Positions 1 to 5,131 of a stretch of DNA of 5,132 nt are shown one piece after another (position 1 is the stretch's first letter; each line of letters opens with the position of its first letter). The notes beneath the pieces were generated by a model, which made no database searches, was not told where the DNA came from, and was given only the letters and a program-made list of their open reading frames with translations. The DNA lies in NCBI GenBank assembly GCA_031271245.1, contig JAISWC010000210.1, forward strand, positions 1-5,132, written 5' to 3'. The stretch is from Tannerella sp. (lineage in GTDB: Bacteria; Bacteroidota; Bacteroidia; Bacteroidales; Tannerellaceae). Both the position numbers and the translations under genes were made by a program.

Positions 1-641
1 CAAAAGCGTTCAGTCAGCATGACGGGCTGACGTCTGTCCCGCTGACCTTCGAACCTTATGGCGCGGTGTTTGTCGTGTTTAACGAACGGATTCCCGTAAC
101 CGAACAGGGAATGGCAGAAAAAAACGACCTCGACTATCGTCCGGTAATGGAAATCACCGGCCCGTGGACAGTAAATTTCGACCCCCGCCGGGGCGGACCG
201 GAATCGGTTGTGTTTCCCGAACTTACCGACTGGACGAAACATTCCGATGAACGCATTAAATATTATTCCGGCGCTGCCGTTTATCACAAAACCTTTTCCA
301 TTGATTTCGTTCCCGAAAAGGACAAATCATATTATCTGCAACTGGAAAGCGTCAAGGATGCAGGCATCGCCGTCGTGACAGTCAACGGAAAAGACCGGGG
401 CGTCGTCTGGACAAAACCCTTCCGGGTCGATGTCGGCGGAGACTTGCGAACGGGCGACAATACGATCGAAATAAAAGTTGTCAACTCATGGTATAACCGG
501 GTTGCCGGCGATGAAATATCGTCCGGTAATAACCGTTACACATCAACAAACATTGTTTTAACCAAGGAGTTCAAAGGCGTGCGCATCAATCTTGAGCCTT
601 CCGGGCTAATCGGTCCCGTCAGAATAATGGAAGGAAGTTAG
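1..641 (+). CDS. C-terminal part of a GH106/GH2-like glycoside hydrolase (5' end outside window)
   Basis: The frame is open from position 3 to the TAG at 639-641, giving 212 visible residues. The GTG at 66 is internal, because the residues before it (LTFEPYGAVFVVF) already match the end of the preceding domain in these enzymes. From about visible residue 50 to the end lies a beta-sandwich of the GH2 sugar-binding type: GPWTVNF, then LTDWTKH, YYSGAAVYHKTF, VNGKDRGVVWTKPFRVDV, GDNTIEIKVVNSWYNR and a closing PSGLIGPVRI. This pattern is known from large (roughly 1000-residue) Bacteroidota enzymes annotated as alpha-L-rhamnosidase-like (GH106) or GH2-like hydrolases, usually exported and acting on plant or host glycans. 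The catalytic domain is not in view, so substrate and exact family are inferred. No truncation is seen at the C-terminus. A heptamer repeat array begins over the stop codon. Confidence 0.8.
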   Translation, partial: KAFSQHDGLTSVPLTFEPYGAVFVVFNERIPVTEQGMAEKNDLDYRPVMEITGPWTVNFDPRRGGPESVVFPELTDWTKHSDERIKYYSGAAVYHKTFSIDFVPEKDKSYYLQLESVKDAGIAVVTVNGKDRGVVWTKPFRVDVGGDLRTGDNTIEIKVVNSWYNRVAGDEISSGNNRYTSTNIVLTKEFKGVRINLEPSGLIGPVRIMEGS

Positions 642-751
642 TAGTTAGTAGTCAGTAGTTAGTAGTCAGTCAGTAGTTAGTAGTTGCAGCTTGCCGGATG
701 GCTTTGTGTCACAGTGATACGCTCTCTACTGACTACTGACTACTGACTACT
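636..751. repeat. Heptamer array AGTAGTY with downstream complement; potential long hairpin
   Basis: Six heptamers AGTAGTT or AGTAGTC occupy 640-667 and 672-685, with four-base part units AGTT (636-639) and AGTC (668-671). The opposite arm, 726-751, is CTACT followed by three copies of GACTACT, the exact complement of AGTAGTC. In RNA the AGTAGTT units also pair with it through G-U wobble, and the pairing can slip by whole units. The 40-base loop (686-725) holds an imperfect 15-bp palindrome, 706-720 (GTGTCAC-A-GTGATAC). The array includes the stop codon of the glycoside hydrolase. There is no T-tract after the right arm, so it is not a classical intrinsic terminator. It could still act as a 3' end or stability element. 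Confidence 0.85.
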
Positions 752-771
752 CTACAGACAATCCACAAAAC

Positions 772-802
772 CATGCCGTCTCCGGAAAAATGGTTACTTT
801 TG
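772..802 (+). promoter_or_regulatory. Candidate Bacteroides-type promoter for ilvE
   Basis: TACTTTTG at 795-802 is a perfect match to the Bacteroidota -7 element TAnnTTTG. A weak -33 partner, CATG at 772-775 (consensus TTTG), sits 19 bp upstream, within the usual spacing. Transcription would begin around 807-812, giving a leader of about 25 nt with AAGGA in it before ATG 834. The -33 box is poor, so confidence is moderate. TATAAT at 811-816 lies downstream and has no -35 partner. Confidence 0.5.
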
Positions 803-824
803 CCGGACAATATAATTAATGGAT

Positions 825-829
825 AAGGA
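825..829 (+). promoter_or_regulatory. Ribosome binding site that decides the ilvE start
   Basis: AAGGA lies four bases before ATG 834. It is inside the coding region if the upstream in-frame ATG at 819 is used, and that ATG has no purine-rich site. This supports initiation at 834. Confidence 0.6.
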
Positions 830-833
830 ATCT

Positions 834-1853
834 ATGGAAAATTTGAATTGGGCTGAGTTGCCGTTCGGGTATCTGAAAACGGATTACAACATACGGTGTT
901 ATTACCGGCAGGGCCAGTGGGGAGAACTCGAAATGAGTTCTTCGGAGATTATCAACATTCACATGGCGGCCACCTGTCTGCATTACGGGCAGGAGGCGTT
1001 CGAAGGGTTGAAGGCGTTCCGCGGAAAAGACGGGAAAATCCGCGTGTTCCGGATGGACGAAAACGCCCGGCGGTTACAGGCCTCCAGCCGGGGCATCCGG
1101 ATGGCCGAGTTTCCGGTCGAAAAGTTTCAGGATGCCGTGCGGAAGGTGATTCGCCTGAACGAACGCTTTGTGCCGCCCCACGGGAGCGGCGCGTCCCTGT
1201 ACATTCGGCCGCTGCTGCTGGGCATGGGAGCGCAGGTGGGCGTAAGTCCGGCCGGCGAATACCTGTTTCTGGTTTTCGTCACGCCGGTCGGGCCTTATTT
1301 CAAGACGGGCTTCAAGCCGGCCCCGGTGTGCATCTTGCGCGAATACGACCGCGCCGCGCCCCAAGGTACGGGCGCCATCAAGGTCGGCGGAAACTATGCC
1401 GCCAGTCTGGTGGCCGGCAGTATAGCGCATGAGAAGGGGTATGTGGCCGTGCTCTATCTCGACCCGAAGGAAAAGAAATACCTCGACGAATGTGGCCCGG
1501 CCAATTTCTTCGCCATTCGCGAAAATACCTACATCACACCGGCGTCCGATTCCATCCTCCCCTCCATCACCAACATGAGTCTCCGGCAACTGGCCGCCGA
1601 CATGGGTCTGAAAGTGGAACGCCGTGCGATCCCGGTCGAGGAACTGGCCACGTTCGAGGAGGCGGCCGAATGTGGTACGGCAGCCGTCGTGACGCCCATC
1701 TCTCGCATCGACGACCTGGATGAAAACAGATCCTACCCGTTTGCGACCGATGGCCAACCCGGCGCCGTTTGCGAAAAGCTCTATCACAAACTCCTCGCCA
1801 TTCAGACCGGCGACGAACCCGACCCCTACGGATGGACGGAAGTAATTAATTGA
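834..1853 (+). CDS. ilvE: Branched-chain amino acid aminotransferase
   Basis: A 339-residue fold-type IV PLP aminotransferase (class IV family). It catalyses the last step of leucine, isoleucine and valine synthesis, or the first step of their breakdown, exchanging the amino group with glutamate/2-oxoglutarate in the cytoplasm. Seen in order: HYGQEAFEGLKAFRG near the N-terminus, SLYIRPLLLGMG, then the PLP lysine, K183, in IKVGGNYAASL, YLDECGPANFF with conserved E219, SILPSITNMSL, and ECGTAAVVTPI for phosphate binding. The layout is that of the eukaryote-like/ilvE_II BCAT group typical of Bacteroidota. I chose ATG 834 over the in-frame ATG 819 because AAGGA precedes it and because MENLNWAELPFGY matches how relatives begin; the longer form would be 344 residues. 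It has its own promoter candidate, and its TGA lies within a heptamer repeat. It appears intact. Confidence 0.95.
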   Translation: MENLNWAELPFGYLKTDYNIRCYYRQGQWGELEMSSSEIINIHMAATCLHYGQEAFEGLKAFRGKDGKIRVFRMDENARRLQASSRGIRMAEFPVEKFQDAVRKVIRLNERFVPPHGSGASLYIRPLLLGMGAQVGVSPAGEYLFLVFVTPVGPYFKTGFKPAPVCILREYDRAAPQGTGAIKVGGNYAASLVAGSIAHEKGYVAVLYLDPKEKKYLDECGPANFFAIRENTYITPASDSILPSITNMSLRQLAADMGLKVERRAIPVEELATFEEAAECGTAAVVTPISRIDDLDENRSYPFATDGQPGAVCEKLYHKLLAIQTGDEPDPYGWTEVIN

Positions 1854-1924
1854 GAATTGAGAATGGAGAATTGAGAATGGAGAATGGAGAATGAATGGGG
1901 AACGGAGAATTCTTCATTCTTTAT
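1849..1924. repeat. Heptamer array ATKGAGA with downstream complement
   Basis: Six consecutive 7-bp units, ATTGAGA or ATGGAGA, run from 1849 to 1890, and a partial unit follows to 1893. The TGA stop of ilvE (1851-1853) is part of the first unit. TTCATTCT at 1913-1920 is the exact complement of AGAATGAA at 1888-1895. With two G-U pairs the stem extends to 12 bp (1884-1895 with 1913-1924), with a 17-base loop. The array fills most of the 84-bp gap between ilvE and priA. It offers a misleading in-frame ATG at 1884 for priA. Confidence 0.85.
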
Positions 1925-1937
1925 AAAAGCTTTGTTT

Positions 1938-4397
1938 GTGAAATACGCCGAAGTCATAGTGCCTCTTCCGCTGGAAAATACGTATACGTATCGCATTCCG
2001 GAAGGGATGGAAGCGGCTGTCGGGAAGAACTTCCGGGTGGTCGTTCCCTTCGGGCAGAGGCGCTACTATACGGCTATCGTCAGGGAAATTCACGAACGGG
2101 TTCCGGAAACGCCCTACGCACTCAAGGAGATTTTTGTGCCGCTGGACGGGACGCCGGTGCTGTCGCCCCTGCAATTGCCGTTCTGGGAATGGCTGGCGTC
2201 CTACTACCTGTGCACGCCGGGCGACGTATACAGGGCGGCCGTCCCGGCCGGGTTGAAACTGGAAAGCGAGACCGTCGTTTCCCTTTGCGAGGGGGCGGAG
2301 GCGCAGCATCCTCTCCCGCCCAGGGAACAGACCGCACTGGACGCTTTCGGCAAGGATACCCGCCTGACGGTCGCCGCCCTGGAGAAGAAGACAGGCCTGC
2401 GCCACCTGATTCCCGCGCTGAACTCGCTGGTGAACCGGGGACTGGTCACGGTCGATGAAGCGCTCGGCAGGGGATTCGTCCCGAAAACAGAAACATACAT
2501 CCGGCTGGCTCCGGAATATGTCCGGGAGGAAGATTTGACGCCCGTGTTCGGGCAACTGCAACGCGCCGGACAGCAGAAAAAACTCCTGCTCGCCTTTCTG
2601 GATCGAGCGCTCTCTTTTCCGTTGCCGGCCTCCGTCGAAATTTCCCGGAAAGAACTGCTGCGCGTTGCCGGCGTTAAGGCGCCCGCACTGGACGCCCTGC
2701 TGAAACGGGGGATACTGACGGCCTGCGAGAAGGAAACCGGCCGTCTCCGGCCGCCGGCAGAGGCTGTGCAGCCGCTGCACACACTGACCGCCGCGCAGCA
2801 GACGGCCTGTGAGGAAATACGGCAAGTGTTTGCTGCGAAGTCCGTGTGTCTGTTGCACGGCGTACCTTCCAGCGGAAAAACGGAGATTTACATGCACCTG
2901 ATCATGGAGACGCTGCAACGGGGACGGCAGGCGCTGTACCTGCTTCCGGAGATCGCCCTCACGACGCAGGTCACGGAACGGCTGTCGCACACGTTCGGCG
3001 ACCGGCTGCTCCTCTACCATTCCGCACTCTCCGGCCACGAACGGGTCGAAGTCTGGAATCGCCTCCTGCAGGCCGGGCAACCCTTGCTGGTACTGGGTGT
3101 ACGCTCGTCGCTCCTCCTGCCGTTTGCCGGGCTGGGGCTGGTCATTGTCGACGAGGAACAGGAACCTTCGTACAGGCAGTCAGACCCTGCGCCGCGCTAC
3201 CATGCACGTAATGCAGCCCTCATGCTGGCTTCCCTGCATGGCGCAAAGACGCTGCTCGGTTCGGCCACGCCGTCGCTGGAGTCGTACCTGAATGCCCGGA
3301 CGGGGAAATACGGACGGGTTGTGCTGAAAACACGCTACGGCACAGGGCTTCCCCCGCAGATACACCTGACGGACATCAAGGACCTGAAACGCCGGAAAAT
3401 CATGAAGGACACGCTGTTTTCCCCCCTGTTGAAAGAGAAGATGGACGAAGCCCTGTCGTGCGGCGAACAGGTGGTACTGTTTCAGAACCGGCGCGGATTC
3501 GCCCCGATGATGGAATGTACATCGTGTCATCAGACGCTGCACTGCGTCCGGTGCGACGTCAGCCTGACCTGGCACAAGCAGATGAACCGGCTGGTCTGCC
3601 ACTATTGCGGCTATTCGACGCTGTTGCCTTCCCGCTGCCCGTCGTGCAGCGGCAGCGAGATGCGGCTGTTCGGTTTCGGAACGGAAAAGGTCGAAGAAGA
3701 GATTGCCGCGCTGTTCCCCGGAACGAAGGCGGCGCGTCTCGACCTCGACACGGCACATTCTCGCAGGGCCTGCGAGCGTATCCTGACGGATTTTGAACAG
3801 GGCAAGACGCAGATACTGATCGGCACGCAGATGATTGCCAAAGGACTGGACTTCGACCGCGTCAGCGTGGTGGGCGTGCTGAATGCGGACAGCCTGATGA
3901 ATGTACCCGATTTCAGGGCGCACGAACGGGCGTTCCAGCTGATGATGCAGGTCGGCGGTCGTGCCGGCCGGCGCGAAAAGCAGGGAACGGTCGTGATACA
4001 GACTTCCCAGCCGGAACATCCCCTGTTGCAGATGGCCTGCGCCTCCGATTACGAAGCCATGGCGCAAAACCTGTTGAACGAACGGCAGTTGTTCCGCTAC
4101 CCTCCGTATGTCCGGATGATTACCGCCGTCCTGCGCTGCCGTGAGGAGCAGGTGTTGCTGCGTTTCTCCGCCGCGTATGCCGGGGCGCTCCGCGAAGCGC
4201 TGGATACGCGGGTCTTCGGTCCGTTTGCTCCGCCGGTCAACCGGGTTCAGACGCTGTACGTGCGCCATGTCATGCTGAGGATTGAACGCTCCCTGACGGT
4301 CGCCTTCGTGCGCGAGACGCTGGAAACCGTCTGTCGAAAAATGCAGTCTTCTCCTGACTGTAAGCATGTGAGAATACATTATGACGTGGACAATTAG
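1938..4397 (+). CDS. priA: Primosomal protein N', replication restart 3'-5' DNA helicase
   Basis: An 819-residue PriA, which binds stalled forks and reloads the replicative helicase. N-terminal 3' fork-binding domain: KYAEVIVPLPLENTYTY to about residue 105. Winged-helix region, then helicase lobe 1 with Walker A GVPSSGKT (G308-T315), motif II DEEQ (D405-Q408) and GSATPS (from G441). Eight zinc cysteines in four CxxC pairs follow, at 527/530, 536/539, 554/557 and 567/570, with the same spacing as I recall for E. coli PriA. Lobe 2 carries GTQMIAKGLDF (from G629) and QVGGRAGR (Q671-R678), followed by the C-terminal domain. The start is taken as GTG 1938: it gives MKYAEV, as in relatives. The in-frame ATG 1884 lies in the heptamer array and would add 18 unconserved residues; TTG 1932 is also possible. 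No clear promoter lies in the 84 bp after ilvE, so cotranscription is plausible. Motif II has Gln where His is usual. Confidence 0.95.
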   Translation: MKYAEVIVPLPLENTYTYRIPEGMEAAVGKNFRVVVPFGQRRYYTAIVREIHERVPETPYALKEIFVPLDGTPVLSPLQLPFWEWLASYYLCTPGDVYRAAVPAGLKLESETVVSLCEGAEAQHPLPPREQTALDAFGKDTRLTVAALEKKTGLRHLIPALNSLVNRGLVTVDEALGRGFVPKTETYIRLAPEYVREEDLTPVFGQLQRAGQQKKLLLAFLDRALSFPLPASVEISRKELLRVAGVKAPALDALLKRGILTACEKETGRLRPPAEAVQPLHTLTAAQQTACEEIRQVFAAKSVCLLHGVPSSGKTEIYMHLIMETLQRGRQALYLLPEIALTTQVTERLSHTFGDRLLLYHSALSGHERVEVWNRLLQAGQPLLVLGVRSSLLLPFAGLGLVIVDEEQEPSYRQSDPAPRYHARNAALMLASLHGAKTLLGSATPSLESYLNARTGKYGRVVLKTRYGTGLPPQIHLTDIKDLKRRKIMKDTLFSPLLKEKMDEALSCGEQVVLFQNRRGFAPMMECTSCHQTLHCVRCDVSLTWHKQMNRLVCHYCGYSTLLPSRCPSCSGSEMRLFGFGTEKVEEEIAALFPGTKAARLDLDTAHSRRACERILTDFEQGKTQILIGTQMIAKGLDFDRVSVVGVLNADSLMNVPDFRAHERAFQLMMQVGGRAGRREKQGTVVIQTSQPEHPLLQMACASDYEAMAQNLLNERQLFRYPPYVRMITAVLRCREEQVLLRFSAAYAGALREALDTRVFGPFAPPVNRVQTLYVRHVMLRIERSLTVAFVRETLETVCRKMQSSPDCKHVRIHYDVDN

Positions 4398-4403
4398 GCG
4401 GGT

Positions 4404-4417
4404 GTGAGGAGTGAGGA
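4404..4417. repeat. Two-copy heptamer GTGAGGA after the priA stop
   Basis: GTGAGGA occurs twice in direct succession, six bases after the priA TAG. Two copies could be chance, but period and placement match the longer arrays after the other two genes. A small hairpin, GCGGT-AACG-ACCGC, follows at 4420-4433 and has no T-tract. Confidence 0.4.
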
Positions 4418-4466
4418 TAGCGGTAACGACCGCCGACATTCCCGTACCCTTCACAGATATCTTATT

Positions 4467-4484
4467 TATACTGCGCGCAGTATA
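4467..4484. other. 18-bp perfect palindrome downstream of priA
   Basis: TATACTGCGCGCAGTATA is a perfect inverted repeat with no spacer, AT-rich outside and GC-rich inside. In RNA it could fold as a 7-bp stem with a CGCG loop. No T-tract follows on either strand, so it is a weak terminator candidate. It could also be an operator for a dimeric DNA-binding protein. It lies 70 bp past the priA stop, directly before the 42-bp repeats. Confidence 0.7.
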
Positions 4485-4491
4485 TATTGGG

Positions 4492-4680
4492 ATGGACAGT
4501 CAGTCCATCCCTTCAACTCACCAGGTTGAGGCGATGGACAGTCAGTCCATCCCTTCAATTCACCAGGTTGGGGCGATGGACAGTCAGTCCATCCCTTCAA
4601 TTCACCAGGTTGGGGCAATGGACAGTCAGTCCATCCCTTCAATTCACCAGGTTGGGGCAATGGACAGTCCGTACATCCCT
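4492..4680. repeat. 42-bp tandem repeat, four full copies plus a degenerate fifth
   Basis: Units start at ATGGACAGTCAGTCCAT at 4492, 4534, 4576 and 4618, each exactly 42 bp and head to tail. A decayed part copy covers 4660-4680. Units 3 and 4 are identical, unit 2 differs from them at one base, and unit 1 differs from unit 2 at two bases. Each unit has a hairpin core, ATGGAC-AGTCA-GTCCAT. In unit 1 the flanks lengthen the stem to 9 bp (4489-4497 with 4503-4511). There are no spacers, so this is not a CRISPR array. Because 42 is a multiple of three, several frames stay open across it: plus strand with MDSQSIPSIHQVGA repeats and minus strand with PQPGELKGWTDC repeats. None has a convincing start of its own. 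Confidence 0.95.
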
Positions 4681-4721
4681 GCCGGAAACAGCAGGGTGAT
4701 GAATAACAGATATTTTGTCAT
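4644..4721 (-). CDS. Small signal-peptide-like ORF ending inside the 42-bp repeats
   Basis: A 25-codon minus-strand ORF from ATG at 4721-4719 to TGA at 4646-4644. It begins MTKYLLFITLLFPAGMYGLS: a lysine followed by a long hydrophobic stretch, as in Sec signal peptides or a single membrane segment, and similar to the start of exported Bacteroidota proteins. A promoter candidate lies just upstream, and the leader is A-rich (ACAAACATTTT before ATG), as is common in this phylum. Only the last few residues (IAPTW) come from repeat DNA. No good SPase I Ala-X-Ala or lipobox cysteine is seen. It may be a real small peptide, or the 5' end of an exported-protein gene whose body was replaced by repeats. 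A repeat frame with PQPGELKGWTDC units continues in another register, so a frameshift could also separate the two. I do not recognise a family. Confidence 0.4.
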   Translation of the reverse strand: MTKYLLFITLLFPAGMYGLSIAPTW

Positions 4722-4743
4722 AAAATGTTTGTGTAATTTGCGG

Positions 4744-4774
4744 CAAAGATAATAGATAAATTAAAAGTTCGCAA
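4744..4774 (-). promoter_or_regulatory. Candidate Bacteroides-type promoter, minus strand
   Basis: On the minus strand, TATCTTTG (4751-4744) matches the -7 consensus TAnnTTTG perfectly. TTG (4774-4772, in CTTG) stands 20 bp upstream as the -33 element. Transcription would start near 4735-4740, leaving a leader of about 15-20 nt to the ATG at 4721. It is the only perfect -7 match I found on either strand of 4398-5132, although AT-rich DNA produces such matches by chance. Confidence 0.5.
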
Positions 4775-4964
4775 GGGTGGGCGAAATATTAAAATGAGGT
4801 GCTGCGGTGCTATGCGAAATATTTCTTTACCCGTTTTTTCTATGGACAGGTATGCCCTAACGGGCAATCAACTCTTTTTTTACCTGTAAATTACGGTGGA
4901 TTGGATCACGATGAGTTTTCGGGCAGACACTACCTGTCAAAAATCATTCTTTTTTATCTGTCTC
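4752..4964. other. AT-rich intergenic stretch without a convincing gene
   Basis: No recognisable protein is encoded here. Apart from the minus-strand -33 element at its left end and the stem-loop described separately, it holds T-rich runs at about 4833-4839, 4875-4881 and 4950-4955. A plus-strand GTG-started frame (4799-4996) is open but its product is unlike any family I know. Confidence 0.6.
4845..4938. other. Nested stem-loop with two competing partners for one arm
   Basis: An inner stem TGCCC-TAAC-GGGCA (4853-4866) sits directly against an outer arm, ACAGGTA (4846-4852), which pairs with TACCTGT (4881-4887). T7 lies at 4875-4881. The same arm, extended to GACAGGTA (4845-4852), pairs perfectly with TACCTGTC (4931-4938). 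The two outer pairings exclude each other. Whether either strand is transcribed here is unknown. Confidence 0.4.
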
Positions 4965-4970
4965 CTCCAG

Positions 4971-5003
4971 AGATGCAGATGGGTCGCCCCATCTAATGCA
5001 TCT
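4971..5003. other. Bulged hairpin at the left edge of the 23-bp repeats
   Basis: AGATGC plus AGATGGG (4971-4983) pairs with CCCATCT (4988-4994) and GCATCT (4998-5003), leaving a TCGC loop and a three-base AAT bulge, 13 bp in all. The left arm is in effect an inverted copy of repeat-unit sequence. Confidence 0.55.
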
Positions 5004-5070
5004 GTGCCTCCCCATCTAATGCATCTGTGCCGGCCCAGATAATGCATCTTTGCCTCCACAGCTAATGCAT

Positions 5071-5084
5071 AATGGCCGGCCATT
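5071..5084. other. 14-bp perfect palindrome in the 23-bp repeat region
   Basis: AATGGCCGGCCATT is a perfect, spacer-free palindrome spanning the junction of the last clear unit and the decayed unit after it. Its role is unknown. It could be a protein-binding site or arise by chance from the CGG-ending unit. Confidence 0.5.
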
Positions 5085-5103
5085 CTAACGTCCTTCATAA
5101 AAT

Positions 5104-5131
5104 ACGGTAACATAGCATTTTAGGTTACTGT
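5104..5131. other. Inverted repeat at the window edge
   Basis: ACGGTAAC (5104-5111) pairs with GTTACTGT (5124-5131) with one G-U pair, around a 12-base loop containing TTTT. The window ends here, so I cannot tell whether it belongs to a terminator, an operator or an element boundary. Confidence 0.35.

Larger units (their letters stand above)
4965..5102. repeat. 23-bp tandem repeats with a TAATGCAT core, four clear copies
   Basis: TAATGCAT recurs at exact 23-bp steps (4994, 5017, 5040, 5063). The full units are 4988-5010, 5011-5033, 5034-5056 and 5057-5079, of the form CCCATCTAATGCATCTGTGC plus CTC or CGG. Weaker units flank them on both sides (4965-4987 and 5080-5102). Units 1 and 2 are nearly identical, and divergence grows to the right. 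Each core contains the palindrome ATGCAT. The constant spacing of about two helical turns resembles iterons, but no replication initiator is in view. The step is not a multiple of three, so the array is unlikely to be coding. It is contiguous, with no CRISPR spacers. Confidence 0.85.

Noticed and set aside
811..816. TATAAT as a sigma70-type -10 box for ilvE
   Set aside because: No TTGACA-like partner at 17 bp, and the leader would be too short. The TAnnTTTG match at 795-802 fits the phylum better.
1074..1787. Long minus-strand frame opposite ilvE, and similar frames opposite priA
   Set aside because: They are shadows of GC-rich coding sequence, and the plus-strand proteins are clearly the real genes.
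1927..1934. AAGCTTTG as a -7 promoter element for priA
   Set aside because: It has one mismatch to TAnnTTTG and would start transcription at or past the GTG start codon.
4466..4660. Minus-strand frame of PQPGELKGWTDC repeats as a free-standing gene
   Set aside because: It has only a TTG start inside the repeat and no start upstream in frame before a TGA at 4718-4720. It would need a frameshift from the signal-peptide ORF to be expressed.
4411..4752. Plus-strand 113-codon frame through the 42-bp repeats
   Set aside because: It stays open only because the unit is 42 bp. Its GTG start lies on the GTGAGGA heptamer, it has no ribosome site, and two of three unit differences change the residue.
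4921..4932. GGGCAGACACTA as a possible insertion-sequence end
   Set aside because: It resembles transposon ends in general character only. No inverted partner, target duplication or transposase is in the window. An ISfinder search would settle it.
4799..4996. Plus-strand 65-codon GTG-started ORF
   Set aside because: No recognisable family, no ribosome site, and it ends inside the 23-bp repeats. Its codons cover the nested stem-loop and T-runs.
4937..5098. Minus-strand 53-codon ORF beginning MKDVRMAGHYALAV across the 23-bp repeats
   Set aside because: The 23-bp step moves the units through different frames, there is no promoter or ribosome site, and the product is only translated repeat DNA.
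4492..5102. CRISPR array
   Set aside because: Both repeat sets are contiguous, with no unique spacers, and no cas gene is present.
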